From Microthyrium microscopicum (lineage: Eukaryota; Ascomycota; Dothideomycetes; Microthyriales; Microthyriaceae): DNA of 64,000 bases. A program made the position numbers and the translations under genes. The stretch lies in the NCBI GenBank assembly GCA_010405405.1, contig MU004243.1, positions 491,340 through 555,339 of the forward strand, written 5' to 3'. How positions within the stretch are numbered: position 1 is the stretch's first letter; each line of letters begins with the position of its first letter. Shown one piece after another: positions 47,829-61,162 of the stretch. Below the pieces are notes generated by a model that was not told where the DNA came from, ran no database searches, and saw only the letters and a program-made list of their open reading frames with translations.

Positions 47829-49655
47829 GGCGGAGAGACTGATGCACATTTTCACAGCTTGTTTTCAGATCACATTCCACTGGTTGAGCTTGCAACCTTG
47901 GAACTTTTTACAGATCACGCATTTTATGATACCCTCTTTGATACACTTCTTCTTTTCATCTTCTACCTCGTCTTGTGTACATCATGACCATTCTGACTAC
48001 GTTCCGGCTTTGCTGTTGCCAGACAGTTCCAAGCACAACGTTCCCAGGCTGAAGCCGAACATGACTGTACCACCATCTAGATACTCAGCATGATACGAAC
48101 ATCACTGTCCATCGCTTCACCTCTATTGCTTTTTTTTCTACTATTCGGCTATCCTCATGAGCTGGGTGTTTGGAGTACGAACCTGTTTAGCTACACGTGT
48201 AAGGAAGTGTGCGACTTGCTCCTTCGCTTATAACTTTATTTTCTTTTTTTTGTATGGCGGTGGTAGAAGTGGATTTATGTGGGATTTTTTTTCGGGACAT
48301 GACACATCGACTGTGCTTGATGCGGGATGCCTATGCAGTTTTATGAGCAAAAGGCTGGAGAAATCTTAGAATTTTTTACTTCTTGATATCATTGCTGATC
48401 GTCATGCCGTGAGTGAGTGTCAAAGGATGTTGGTGTTGGTGTCTATTTATAGCGGTGATGATGCCCAGCTATTTGCTACTCTCTACAGGCTCCAAGGCAT
48501 ACTCGCTGCTCATACATACATAGAGCATACTACATAGAATGATGGAAGAGAACACTTTTTCTCAGTCAGCCTCGAGGAAGGACCCACTATTGGTCAATAA
48601 TGGCATGTGTGCCAACAGTAACGAGGCAAGTAATTTGTCCGTATGGCCAAATGAGCTTACGGTAATGCCGAGAAGATTGCTGGGGATCTAGGGAAGCGAT
48701 GGAGATCTTTTTAGTGGTAGAGGAGGATCAAAGTTGAGAATACATGCATACTCTACATCTACCTAACACTCTGTTATGCTGGATTTGGTATCATATAAGA
48801 TTATCAGCAATGGGGCTGGAAAGCGGAAACACTCGAGGGCTTTTGGCAGCGAATAGTGGACTTGATGGATGTTTGAAAGGCTCGTACATAGTAAAGGTAG
48901 TAGTATGGAGTAGTACCCTAGAATAGTTGACAGTTAAGGGTGCCTTCCATGTCTTGCATGCATAAGTAGGGTGGTAGGTTAGAAGCAGGTGCAAGCCAGG
49001 ATAATAGAAGCCACAACTTGAAGATGAGGCCGCCTATCGCCTATCGCCATCTCTCCTATCCCAGTATCTACCTTATGTACAATCAGGTAACTACCTTTGT
49101 ATTACGCGAATAGGAATTTTATGCCCATCGTGCCTCCTAAAAGCAGGCGCAGTTTGTGTCCTCAGCAGAGTTGCCTTGTCTACAGTGTTGCTGCTGCACA
49201 GGCATGTCGGTGTGAGTCTGTGAGGCCTTTCGTACATGTTGCTTTCAGCCGTAAATCCCTCCCCTCTCTCCACCAAACACCTCCAAAGTTACAACCATTC
49301 CCATCTACAGCCCATCGCTCAATCTCCCCCTCCATGTACATACACCTCGTCAGCCTGTCCGCATGAAGTTGACCGGATTATTGCCTCGCCTAGACGCTCC
49401 ACGACTGCCACCTCCACACCGTCTAGCCAGTCACTGGCTGGCTGGCTAAACTCAGACTTCACCTGCTTGCCAGTCACTGCGCCGCCAACTCCTTCAAGAG
49501 TTCCTGACTTCGCCTGACCTCGATTCTTCTTCATTCTGCAAAACCTGCAAGCGGCTACAAATTCCATCCCTGTCAACTACACCTTTTCCTAACACGCGGC
49601 CCAAACTCGAGTTTGCCACCTCCTACCACACTGCGAACCTTACTCCACCTACATC
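47829..49655. other. Intergenic, histidine kinase 3' UTR and SNF2 gene promoter
   Basis: This 1.8 kb stretch is AT- and T-rich up to about 48400. From about 49250 to 49655 it is C-rich, like a 5' leader. Several short frames cover it but none looks coding. Confidence 0.5.
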
Positions 49656-52600
49656 ATGGCCTCAATTGAGGCGCTCGAGGAAGAGCTTCTCTTCGAGAAC
49701 ACTTTGCTGGAGAGTCTCGACGGACTCTCTGAGAGCGATCTAGAGCAGACATTCGAGATTCAGGAGAGAATCGACAACCTCCAAGCGCGAATCAACATGC
49801 TTCGGCCGTCGGAACACATCACTGTGTCGTCTCTACAGCAAAGCGCAAAACGTAATCGAGAAGCCAGCGATGACCACCTCATGGTCCCTTCGCATCGAGG
49901 CAACAAATCTCAGCGTACCTCTCCTTCTCCAGTCGACGAAGACTACGATGACGACTCTGACGTCGAGAGCCTCCCATCCGACCTGGGCTTCCTTAGAAAG
50001 GGCGTTGAGGGCGACAAAAAGCGCGAATTGATGGAGAGACAACGTCGACGAGAAGAAGAGCTCAAAGCAAAGCGTGACCAGGACTTGCAAGACGCTGCAC
50101 TTGCACGATCGCTAGAGAATGAGAGTCCTCCTCTGAGCACCTTCAGCCAGCGAGTTGGGCAATCAAGTAGGCCTGTTAATAACGCCAACTTGGTTCAGCG
50201 CAATCTCTCTTACAATGGAACTCTGCCACCTGTTCGACAATCGCAACGTCCTTTGCAATCGACCAATCTGCCAATAATTGGAGGCTCGAGATCATCGTCA
50301 AATCCTCATCGCGTTCAGTCCTCTGGCTTTCTTCCAAGCCAAGGCTTCCAGAATGACAATTCTTCGCGCTCAAACCTCTCACATAGCACCTATGCGGATC
50401 CATCGCCTTTTGCAGCTGTGCAACAGGAGCAATTACTTGGTGACCTGGGACAACCTATACATGGGCAAGGACAGCAGTACAATGGACAAAGCCATCAATA
50501 CCCGGGACAAGGGCTTCAGTACGGACAACACCAGACTTTCAGTACTATGGACCGGCAATTCAGTGGCTTTGGGCAGCAGCAGCAGTACGGTGGTCAAGGA
50601 CCGCATTTCAGTTTGCAGAACCAAGGGTTTGATGATCGATCTCACTCGCCTAGTATGAATCTTAATACTGGCTTTGGAGGATATCCCAACTCTGCAGCAG
50701 CGAGCACAAATCAGATGCGCATTAAGTCTGAACATCCCGCGCAAGAGTACACTTTTGGTACGAATAACCAACAAAACAGCCAGAATGCATTCGCCGGTCA
50801 AGGTCACTCGCAAGGTCTAATGCCAGCATACTACACACTTGACAATAGCAGTAGTTCTTCTCTTGAGGAAATCCGACCAGATCAATTCCGACCAAGCAGC
50901 CGTACCCAACATATGGCACCGCCTCAGCAGACTTATGGAACACCCGCTAGCCAATCATTGATGCGTGGCCATAATCAAATGAATAGATCCAGTAGACCAC
51001 TTCCTTGGGCCCCTAATAATGTTAATGCGGTTCCTGCAGGCGCTCCAATGGGCCTCTTGGGCCAGGCTGGTTCCGCGTTGGCGTCTCTTGCTAACGGATT
51101 TGCGGGTGTAGTCAACAATGCTCTCGCATCCCAAGCTCCGCAGATTCCCGACCCTTGGGCTAATGCCTCAATGGATCGCTTAGGATTCTTGTATGCGGAC
51201 AATTCGCGAACTGAAGAGGACATCAAGAAGCTTATGGATAATATTCGACCAGACGAAGATTTACCTCCGGAACTACGCAAAGGAACTCCGGATTCGATGT
51301 CTACAGCTTTGATGGAGCATCAAAAATTGGGACTGACTTGGCTGTCAGAGCGCGAGGAGAAAGTTGGTGCTAGCATTCTTGCTGATGATATGGGCCTTGG
51401 AAAGACTATTCAAACTCTTGCCCTCATGGTTTCGAGAAAATCTGACGATCCGGCTCGCAAGACCAACCTCATCGTAGCACCTGTCGCTCTCCTTCGCCAA
51501 TGGGAATCTGAAATTGAGGAGAAGCTCAACAAGCGTCATGCCCTTTCAGTATACCGGATGCACGGAGTGTCAAACAAGCGAGTCACGTTCAACACCCTTC
51601 GAGGTTATGATGTTGTCATGACCACATACGGTGTTCTCACGAGCGAATATAAGCGTATGCTTGAGTATATGCTTTGGAAGAAGAACAATCCAGGTGGAAC
51701 AACTCCTCGCCCCTCGAAGTTCCACTTTGCTCTTCTGGGTGATGAATGCAAGTGGTACCGAGTCGTTCTTGATGAAGGTCAAAACATCAAAAACAAGTCG
51801 ACAAAGGCTGCAAAAGCTGCATTTCAATTGCAGTCCACTTATCGTCTCGTTTTAACAGGTACACCGATGCAAAACAACATTGAGGAGCTCTGGCCACTTC
51901 TACATTTCTGTAGACTTCGACCCTATAGTGATGAAGCGCAGTTCAAAAAGGACATTTCATATCATCTCAAGGCCACCAACCGATATGGCAGCAAGCAAGC
52001 AATGGAGCGACTTCAGGTTCTTCTTCGCTCGGTTATGCTGCGACGAACCAAGACTTCCACTCTGGACGGCAAGCTACTCATTACTCTTCCAGAGCTTTCT
52101 TCGGATGATACTGAAGTTACTTTTGGAGAAGAGGAAGATAAGTTCTATCGAGAGCTTGAAGAGAAAGCCCAGGTTACGGTCAAGAACATGATAGCGCGAG
52201 GAACATTGGGCAAGAAATACAGCAATGCATTGACACTTCTGCTGCGTTTACGTCAAGCTTGCTGTCACGAGAGCCTGGTCTACTTTTCGGAGTCCGCCCT
52301 GACAATGGCGCGTATTGATGCCGAGCCTGAGATGATGCTCGAATTGGCGAAGGAGCTTACTGCGGACGTGGTTGGTCGGGTAAAGAATGAGCAGGGTGCT
52401 TTCGAGTGCCCAATATGTATGGACGCTTGCGCAAATCCGGCCATTCTTCTGCCGTGTGGTCACTGGACTTGCGGTGATTGCTTTGTCAATTTGCGAGATA
52501 CTTCTCAACAAAACGAGACTGCTGAGGTCAAATGTCCAGTTTGTCGTGGACTGGTGAATCCCATGCGAATCACCGACTTCCAGGCTTTCAAGCAAGTCCA

Positions 52601-53820
52601 TCAACCAGACTTACTTGATGAGGCTGAACGAGCACAACTTCAAATTGATGAGAACTTAGAAGACTCTGGCTCTGACTCTGATGAAGACTCTGACACGGAC
52701 TCGGATGAAGATCCCACCCTGAATGGGTTCATTGTTGCAGATGATCAAGTTGAGTTTGAGGACGATGATGGCGAAGAACGCTCGGAACTCAACGACTTGC
52801 AAATGGGTGGTACCATTGACAACTTTGTCAACGGTCTAAACAAAAAATCCAAGCCCAAAAAGAGCAAGAAGAGCAAAAGCAAGGGTAAGAAGAAGAATTC
52901 TGCTCCTCTGGGGAAGAAGAGTCTTGCGGCGTTGAAGCATGAGGGTATGCGTAATGCTAAAGCACGTAAGAAGTACTTTAAGACTTTACGCAAGATCTAC
53001 AAACCTAGTGCCAAAATCACCAAGACCATTGAGATTGTCCAAGATTTGAAGGCGAACAAACCTCAAGAGAAGATTCTCATCTTCAGTCAGTTCACTTCTT
53101 TATTGGATCTCTTGGAAGTTGGTCTTGATCTAGAAGGCTTCAAGTTGGAACGCTATGATGGAACAATGTCGACTGAGCAACGTGCTGTCGCTGTTGAGAA
53201 GTTTCGCAAGGATCCAGCAATTCCGCTCATGCTTATTTCGCTAAAGGCTGGAAATGCTGGTTTGAATTTGAACTTTGCTTCTCAAATCGTCATGCTAGAG
53301 TAAGTCCCAAAGACCCATTCGATTCATGAGATCTTTGCTAACCACCAATAGTCCCTTCTGGAATCCTTATGTCGAACTTCAAGCTCACGGTCGTGCTCAT
53401 CGTATTGGCCAGCGTCTTCCTGTACAGGTCCACCGTGTCGTCGTTCCGGGAACGGTAGAGGATCGAATTCTCGCCCTTCAGGCGCAAAAGAAGCAGACTA
53501 TCGACCAAGCGCTTGACGAAGGCGCAGGAAAGAGCATCGGACGACTTGGCACTCGAGAACTTGCGTACCTCTTCGGTCTTGATCAACAGGGTCGCGTAAT
53601 GCCTCAAAACTCTTCTTCTCGCGCTTTGCCTTCAACTACGGTAGCTGGACCTTCCAACTCTCGAGCTCTTCCACCGACTGCACAACCAGCTCGCGCTGCA
53701 GCGCCAAATGGAAATCCATTCGGATCCAGCGCGTCAGGCAGTATTGTCCCACGAGCATATGGAAACATTCGAGACTCAAATTCTCGCGCTTCCTCTTCCT
53801 CCACTATGAGCTTTGAATAG
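49656..53820 (+). CDS. SNF2-family ATPase with inserted RING finger (Rad5/Rad16/Uls1 type)
   Basis: Exons 49656-53299 and 53352-53820, with a 52 bp intron, give 1370 residues in frame. The N-terminal 500 residues are disordered with Gly/Gln/Tyr-rich repeats (YGQ, YNGQ). Helicase lobe 1 has the Walker A sequence DDMGLGKT with Lys583 and a motif II reading DEGQ at 706-709 instead of DEAH. A C3HC4 RING (Cys918 to Cys963) sits between the lobes. An acidic Asp/Ser run and a Lys-rich run follow, then lobe 2 with [23 protein letters not shown] and RIGQ. RING-in-SNF2 proteins are ubiquitin ligases or SUMO-targeted translocases in DNA repair and chromatin. No HIRAN domain is seen, which favours the Uls1 branch over Rad5. 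Confidence 0.93.
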
Positions 53821-56800
53821 GCTCCATGCGCACTAAACCACGACCTTGAAACATACCTATCACGAGGTCTTTATATGGCCTCCACCGGGGTATACACGGT
53901 CGATCTTGCACAATACACCACATACCTATTCCTCTTCACCAAAAACTTTATTTCCTTTAACGGCCTATAGATGATTTTTACAACAGGAGTAAGCGCTCAG
54001 GCGCGATCAGGGGCGGTTATGCGGTTCTTAACGACACACAATATTCCCTTTGTCAACTTTTTATACCCTGGTGCTATGGATTCATTGGGTGGGAGGCAGC
54101 AATTGTGTATTATCAATCACTCGGGCGTTTCCTTACCAGAGGGCGCATGGCATGTCTGTCTAGAGGGCGTGTTTGTTCAGAGGGAGCATGACGGAGGTTG
54201 GCATACCATTACAATACCTTGTAGTTTTCGAGTTTTCTTCATCTGCATTCTGAGATCAAATGTTTGTTCTTTTGACAGATAGAGATGCTGTTTGAGGGTG
54301 CATGGTATGCTGTGTAGATTGAGGGCGGGTTAAAATATACTTACGCAATATATGTTTATTTGTAATTTTGTTGAAGATTGTTGATTCTGGGTGCTGCTGT
54401 GAACGGGTTTTCTGGGCACAACTGGTTATCTTGGGTCGAATGGTCTCAGATAGGCCGATAATTAGGCTGGGCGAATATGGGCTGTTTCCTCCATAAGGCT
54501 GAAGATGAAGCAGAGACTAATGCGCCGTCATAGAAATAGACTCGCGCGCATGCAAAAGGTGCGAGTATTCTAGTCCTTCAAAGTGTTTCTCGACCAGAGT
54601 TATGAAGTCATCAGAAATGCGATCACATATGAAATATTGCCTGCCACAGATCAACGAAACATTCTGTATCCGGTTGTTTCTGAACGGTTTGAACTTGCTG
54701 GCATCTGTGACATCAAACAGGACAAAAATACAAAAGCGCCGGACAGAATAGTTTTTTTTCCTGTTTCTCAGAGGCCGCGGTATATGTTGTTGTCGCATCC
54801 AGAAGGGAACTGGGAGGCGCATTGAACTGTGAGATTCGCAGCAATATTTACGAACAGGAAGTATTTTGATGGTTCAGGCCCAAAGGGCGAAGTACATGAA
54901 GGAGAGATAAAAAAAGACGACGGAGATACGGGACCCCAAAAAGACCGACGTTGTTTAAGGCAGGCCTAGAACCCTTGTTCCTGAATTTGTCGGATGTCCG
55001 TGCAGGAGACGTTTCCCATCTTTTCTCCATCCCTCCCGTAGTTTTTTTCTCAGCCTCCAGCGTTCGCGAAAATGCGATGTCGATGCGCCAGATTCTCAAA
55101 GAGACGTCATAGATAATGTTTCTACAAAACTGAGCCGTGTTTTGTGCAGTTGTTGAACGGCGGTGGTTGAGAAGATGCTGAAGATCTCAATACTCCGTAA
55201 CGGTTAGCGTATTTTATGCTCATCTTTCTACGAAAATAGCCTTGCAATGGTCAATCTTGCGCTCAGCCATGCGCGATCTTCATCTTGCATCGGCTGCTCT
55301 TGACTGACAGTTAGTTAGCACCGGCTTTGGCTGCGTTCCGTTGCTTCAATGCTTGAATTCGCATCGAGCCATTTTAGATTATCGGACCTTGGACGCACCA
55401 AAACATCGTTCATCTTGGCATCGTAAGATCATTCATCATCGTGTACTGGAATGGCTGTGAAGTAAATGTCCGTGGATCCCACGATGCCCAGTGGGCTAGT
55501 ATGCCGTGAAGCATAGGATAATTGGCTGGCGGGTCTATACATCACCTGTTGAAGTACATGGGTTACGCAAGCTGTGTAGCCGTGAGATGGGAATTATAGG
55601 ATGTATTCCATCCACCTAGCTGTGTCACCATCGCAGCAGACTTGAACGTGGAGAAAATGGTGTCTTGTAAGTTCACCGCTGGCAATTGGCAAATATCAAA
55701 GTAAGACTCTGTTGGTTGACAATTCAACAACCCAAGAACAATCAAGCTTTTTCCTATCATCATACAAAACCACACATGGTATAACATTCACACTTTCGAG
55801 AGACAACTTGACTTTGGCCAAGTAAAGAACCGCATATGATGTTCCCGAACATGTCATAAAGTTTGCATGGCCAAGAAGTCGACGCGCGTACCCTCTTGTG
55901 TCTCTTCTTGCCTCGAATACGTCCCCTGAAGTTGCTCGCAGCTCAAACATGTTGCGTTTCCCCCACATCAGAACATCTCGATAAGGTTTAGAGACTACAT
56001 CAAGCATCCAATTGTGTGAAGTTTTATCATCTGTGAGTTAACAGTCGACGAATCAACCTTGGCCAAAATATGCGAATCCGTCATAGTTGTATGAGTGAAT
56101 ACTTTACTAACACTCCAAATCCTCATGATCCTATCACGGATTCTTCAATAATGCTGCTCCACAAAGCCGAGACAGCTCTCAGTTGCTAGCGATCTTCGGG
56201 AGTCCTGAAAACCACAAGCGGTAGAAGCGGTGGATAAGTGAAGGTGAGCATCAGCTTACTGGTACACAACTGTAACAAGATTCGGCACCTTGTACAAGTA
56301 CATGTCAACCCCAACAAGTCCAGAACCGAGTGCTGGGTAAGAGCGATAACAACGCAGAAGTGCTGACGACTACGAAAAGTATTGTGAAAAGGCCAAGAAT
56401 GAATCTGGGGAGTTGATAGGCTTTATTTTATGCTTCCTGCAAGACCCTTGATGCCAGAGGTGTTGAGGAATGAGTGGGACTTGTAGAACATGGAACTGAA
56501 GCATGCACGATATGCAAGGTGGAGACGGTAAAGTTTAAGTTGAACACAAGTTTTGGAACACAATCTCCATGGTCTGAAGGACAACGCTTGGATCATCCTT
56601 ACAGCCATTCTCCGTTCTTTACTGGTGCTTTGCAAGTTAGTAGTTCCATTAGGTAGGCGTCCAGCAAACAATTGGTGTTCCGGACGGAGGGAGGACGAGG
56701 AGACCCGCAAGACCCCGTCGTTGTGTGAAAATCCCCGTAATGATGGTCAAAATTGGCCCTGCTTCAGCCTCCCACAGCAGATCCACTCAAGGTCAAGGCG

Positions 56801-56975
56801 TTGATAATGTCAGCACCAGCCCTCGTCCTTGCTTCTTAGGCCATTTTGGTATTTACCGGCGCATACATACCTTATATTCCGCTTGTGTATCCCATTACTC
56901 TTACTACTTTTTTCACGTTGTGGTTTTTGTATGAGTATTGTTTTCCCATAGTTGTTCAAACATAACATCACGACT
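53821..56975. other. Long intergenic region with two possible gene fragments
   Basis: This 3.2 kb stretch has no full gene. Minus-strand frames at 54517-54822 and 55696-56007 have protein-like composition but no start, partner exon or recognised family, so they may be worn fragments. The rest shows short frames only. The last part (about 56700-56970) should contain the DOMON-b561 promoter. Confidence 0.4.
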
Positions 56976-58600
56976 ATGAGAAGTTCAATCATTGGTAGCC
57001 TGCTTGGGCTAGGTATGTTTACAATAGTTTTGTGTAATGATATTGAATTGCTGTATACTTACGATCGGTTATAGGCTCGACAGCATATGCTGCTTCAGCA
57101 ATCAATCAACAATGTCAAGGAGACATTTGTTATAGTATGAACATTCCGGACTCAAGCACATCAAGTACTGGAACAATATATTTCCAAATATCTGGACCAA
57201 CATCGTACTCATGGATTGGAATGGGAGTCAACAACAATCAAATGGCTGGAGCAAACATATTCACAGTATATCAAGCAGCGAATGGACAAAATGTTACTCT
57301 TTCTCCTCGTAAGGGATCTGGTCATGTCATGCCCAGCCCAGACAACAGCCTTCAAGCAACACTAATGGACGGCTCTGGTGTATCAAATGGTAAAATGATT
57401 GCAAACATCAAGTGTAAGCTCCCGATCCTACTAACGAGTACTTTCAAAGACGATCGAACTAATTCTTCTAGGCGGTTCATGCACGATAGCAAATACAAAG
57501 TTCATCTTTGCTGCAAATTCCGGCTCTGCCATCAAATCCGACAGTGCCTCCGCGACCATCTCCCAGCATCAAAACACCTATGGCACTCTCAGCTTCGACA
57601 CAGCTGCTGCAAAGGGTGGCAGTGACACCAACCCATTCTCCTCGACCACCAGCGGCTCTGGCTCATCAGGTACTGGCACTTCCGCCGGCGCTGGTTCTAC
57701 TGCTACTGCTTGCGTTGGTAACTCCGGCAGCGGCAGCGGTAGTGGCAGTGGCAGTGGCACTGGATCACCTAGTTCTACCTCTTCTGGTAATCCCTTCTTC
57801 GGAGGCTCTCGACCAACAGGCTTTCCCTTTGGATCTGGCAACAAACACCGCCGAGCAACTACCAGTGACTGCAACAATTCTGGCCCTGCTCTCAGCCAAA
57901 ACGGCTATGCAGAGAAGTTACAAATGAAGACCATGGCCCACGGCATCATGGCCGGCCTCTGCTTCGCCATCCTCTTCCCATTCGGCGCAATCTCCATCCG
58001 CCTCTTCAGTTTCCCCGGCCTAGTCTGGTTCCACGCCGGCATCCAAATCATCACCCAGATAATCTTCATCGCCGCCTTCGCTCTCGGCGTCTCCCTCGCA
58101 AAAGAACTCCAACTCGTAAGAAACCCCCACAAACCTCCTTTCTCCCAATACAAAACTGACATTAGCAGACGAGCTCCTACCACCCCATAATCGGCATAGT
58201 AGTCTTCGTCCTCCTCCTAATCCAGCCCATGCTAGGCATGGCCCACCACCGCGCCTTCAAGCGCGTCGGCAGCCGCACCGCCGTTTCCCACGGCCACATC
58301 TGGCTCGGACGCATCATCATCGTGCTCGGCATCATCAACGGCGGTCTCGGCTTCCTTCTCGCCAACAATGCGCCCAACGGCCAAATCGCCTATGCTGTCG
58401 TCGCCGCAATCTTCTTTGCTGGCTATGTTGGCGCTACGATTATCGGTGAGAGACGTCGGGCTCGCAGTTTGCCGCCAAAGTATGAGGAGAGCCCGAGGGG
58501 TAGTGGGACTGCGAGTCCTAGGGATGTGTATGCGCATCAGACGCAGCATCCTATTCCACCGCTGCCGCAAAACTATGAGATGACGAGGCGGGAGTCTTAA
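56976..58600 (+). CDS. Secretory-pathway DOMON (CDH-type cytochrome) - cytochrome b561 membrane protein
   Basis: Exons 56976-57012, 57075-57413, 57472-58115 and 58169-58600, with introns of 62, 58 and 53 bp, give 483 residues in frame. A signal peptide (about residues 1-18) is followed by a DOMON domain like the haem domain of cellobiose dehydrogenase (WIGMGVNNNQMAG, with Met a likely haem ligand; GSGHVMPSP). A Gly/Ser linker near residues 205-230 follows. The C-terminal part has about five membrane helices of the b561 fold, with histidines in TMAHGIM (His282), FHAGIQ, SYHPIIG and SHGHIW. The tail is cytosolic and Pro-rich. Related proteins move electrons across the plasma membrane, for example to ferric iron or ascorbate-like donors; the partner here is unknown. 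Confidence 0.9.
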
Positions 58601-59224
58601 GTGGTAAGGTGTGTAAGACATATAAGGGTAATTTAGATTGTTGACATTGCGGTTTGCTTTGGAGTCTAATGAATTTGGCTTTAATAGGAATGATTCGCAA
58701 ATATACCATAGCACATTTTACAGGAACTTATGAACGAATCAGACTCACGTTCGCTTTTTGGGACGAGTTGTACTAGCATCGCATTGGAGCTTTGAGTTTT
58801 GGTTGTAGATAGACAATGGGCTTGGTCCCGTATTAGTATTGCTTAAATCAACACATGAACTGCATACCTATGATTTAGTCTACGTCGACCTTTTGGGAGA
58901 GAATGGACAACTGCATACAAAGAGAGTCAAAGTTGATAGTCACCAATATGATGACTTGTAAGGCTAGCACCAGAGGGACGAGCTTCATACACATAACAGT
59001 TCATTAGTATACAGATATCTACACATACTTTGAGGCTGGCATTCTCAACATGTATAATTACAAGTCTCTTGCAACCGACGGCCAAGTCTAGATCAATACT
59101 CTCATCGATAAATAACCACGTACCATCGAATCAAGTCCATTTCATCGTCTATGAGATGTAAGTTAGTTCATAGCTACATCAAAGTACTCATACGTATTGA
59201 CTTACCTGCTGGAGAAGGCAATAC
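58601..59224. other. Intergenic, convergent 3' flanks
   Basis: This 620 bp stretch lies between two genes ending toward each other. It is AT-rich with nothing recognised. Confidence 0.5.
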
Positions 59225-60522
59225 CTAGCGTCTGAACCACAATTCTGACGATGCTTTGGGCTTTTCCTGTGAGGGCAGTCGGTCCATTATCTTTCGAGTA
59301 CCCTCCACGGAAGAGTCGTCACCATCAGAATCAAAGACCTCCCCAGACTCAGATCCTGGCTCACGTTTGACTTTGACTCCTCGCTCAGGCTGGGCTTGGA
59401 TGCTCTCCACGTGTTGGACTTGGATACTTTCCTCACGTTGAACTTGGATGTGTTCTTCACATTGGACTTGTACATCTTCCTCACGCTGAACTTGGACATC
59501 TTCTTCACGCTGAACTTGGACATCTTCCTCAACGTTGATCTCAGCTAGTTTCTGGCGCTTGCTGAGTGGCTCGACGCCAATGGGCGCGGGAGTTGTAGAG
59601 GTATTGGTCGGAGTAGAGGTGATCAAACGCTGTCGAGTGAGCTCTGCTTCTGCAGCGTCGGCTGCTGCTAATGCCACGCTGGCCTTTGCCTGCGCCAGGT
59701 TCTGTTTTTCTCGTGCTTCTGCTGCTGCATTACGGAGGGTTGGAGCTGACAGCATTGCAGTTGCCATCGCAGAAGCTTCCTGTATGGCATTTTTTACTTC
59801 AGACTCTGCCATACAAGCTAATTGTCGATATCTCGCTGCGATCTGTTCAGCTGGTGTTTGAGCGGCTGCATCTACTTGAGGAGTAGGAGGAGTCGAGGCT
59901 GATTGGGACGCTTCCAGTGATCGCTTCTGCCCGAACTGTATTGAACGCGCTGTTGGGGCTTTTCTGCTCGGCGGATTCGCTGCAACTCGTTCTGGCGGCG
60001 CTACTCTCGTGGCGTACACATAAATTGCTTTCGCCAGGGAAGCTGATGTGTATCTATTGTGCAGTTCTCGGCCCTGCAAACCTCCTTCTTGTAAGCCAGC
60101 TTGAAGTCTGGTCTGCGAGCGGTTCCCAATTCCATTGGCGAGGGCTACATTTCTAGCGACCTTTTCCCAAAGATTCGGCTTTGTTGGATCCATTAGTTCA
60201 ATTGGATGAATGCAAGGTAACATATGCTTACTTTACTTTTGCAAGGTCTGATATCAGCACATAGTTTCAGGCCTTTGTAAGAGCAGTTATTGAGAGCATG
60301 ATGGGCAACGCTTGCCGCACTGGCGTGCGCAAAATGGACTTCGCAATATTGACGTATGTTGGCCCAGTAAAGTCGTATAGGCGCCAAGTTTTTGCTTCTC
60401 AGAAATGATATCAGTTCAGCATCGGAACAAGGGACATTGATGTTGGCAAGCCAGACAACTCTTCTGGCCTTTCTTTCTCTCTTGTGGAATTCTTCCCTGG
60501 CTTGATCGACTGTGACAGGCAT
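59225..60522 (-). CDS. RRM-like protein with tandem octapeptide repeats, function unknown
   Basis: Exons 60232-60522 and 59225-60178, across a 53 bp intron, give 414 residues in frame. I chose the ATG at 60522 for its ACA context; an in-frame ATG lies 40 codons upstream. Residues about 20-97 resemble an RNA-recognition fold: VVWLANINVPCSDAELISFLRS, then IRLYWANIRQYCEVHFAHASAASVAHHAL. A long Ala-rich helical stretch follows (about 180-280). Next come about six copies of an eight-residue unit (EEDVQVQR and variants) near residues 310-360, and an acidic, Ser-rich tail. RNA binding is inferred from the RRM-like part only; the intron acceptor is AAAG, so the junction is the weakest point. Confidence 0.7.
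59383..59529. repeat. About six tandem copies of a 24 bp coding repeat
   Basis: On the minus strand the unit encodes EEDVQVQR. Three copies are nearly identical and the others are diverged (EEHIQVQR, EESIQVQH, VESIQAQP). All stay in frame, so the array is coding and probably varies in copy number between strains. Confidence 0.85.
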
Positions 60523-61162
60523 TGTTGACTGTACTGTCGCCTGCTGAGGAGATGAATGTCTTTTGAGAAACTGATCCTTGTAGTCGCGAATTAGAGCAAT
60601 GGAGGAGTAGACAGTTGTCCAGGAGTTGGGAAAACATAACATGATAGATCTGAAGGTAAGGCGCCTTCAGTACCTTTGCTGGAAGGAGCATTCATGACTT
60701 TCTGCCCATTTGAGCAGGAGCCCACCGCGGCGGACATGGGAAGGAACGTTCATACAAGACTGTGGAGGACCCCTCAAGTTCGACTAAATTGAGGTGGACT
60801 CTGTATACGAAGTGAGCTCGTAGCGTACTATAAATGAGTGTCTTCAATTTACCCGCACGCTGACCTTCGTCGTCAGTCCATCTCTCTCGCCAAGTACCCA
60901 CCAGGTAGATCCAGACCTATCTTTGCTCAACATTGAAGGTGAAGATGAAGCAACCTCAGCCTAGAGTGTCCACTTATGATGTCAAGTTAGTCCTGCTATC
61001 CTGCTACCTGGAGTAGGTAGCCGTAGCCATCAATCCTCAAGACAGTTCAAGTAAAGCAACTTTTCATTCAAGGGTATCAAAAACAACCCAGCGCCCAATG
61101 CACATGCAAAAAACACAAGAACATTCCAACAACATTACTGCGTCCCTTTCTCCCAACTTCAT
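60523..61162. other. Intergenic, promoter of the RRM-like gene
   Basis: This 640 bp stretch has short frames only. It should hold the RRM-like gene promoter and the 3' flank of the coiled-coil gene. Confidence 0.45.

Noticed and set aside
53971-54282. 103-residue plus-strand ORF downstream of the SNF2 gene
   Set aside because: No recognised domain, no consistent partner exon and a T-rich 3' UTR-like context.
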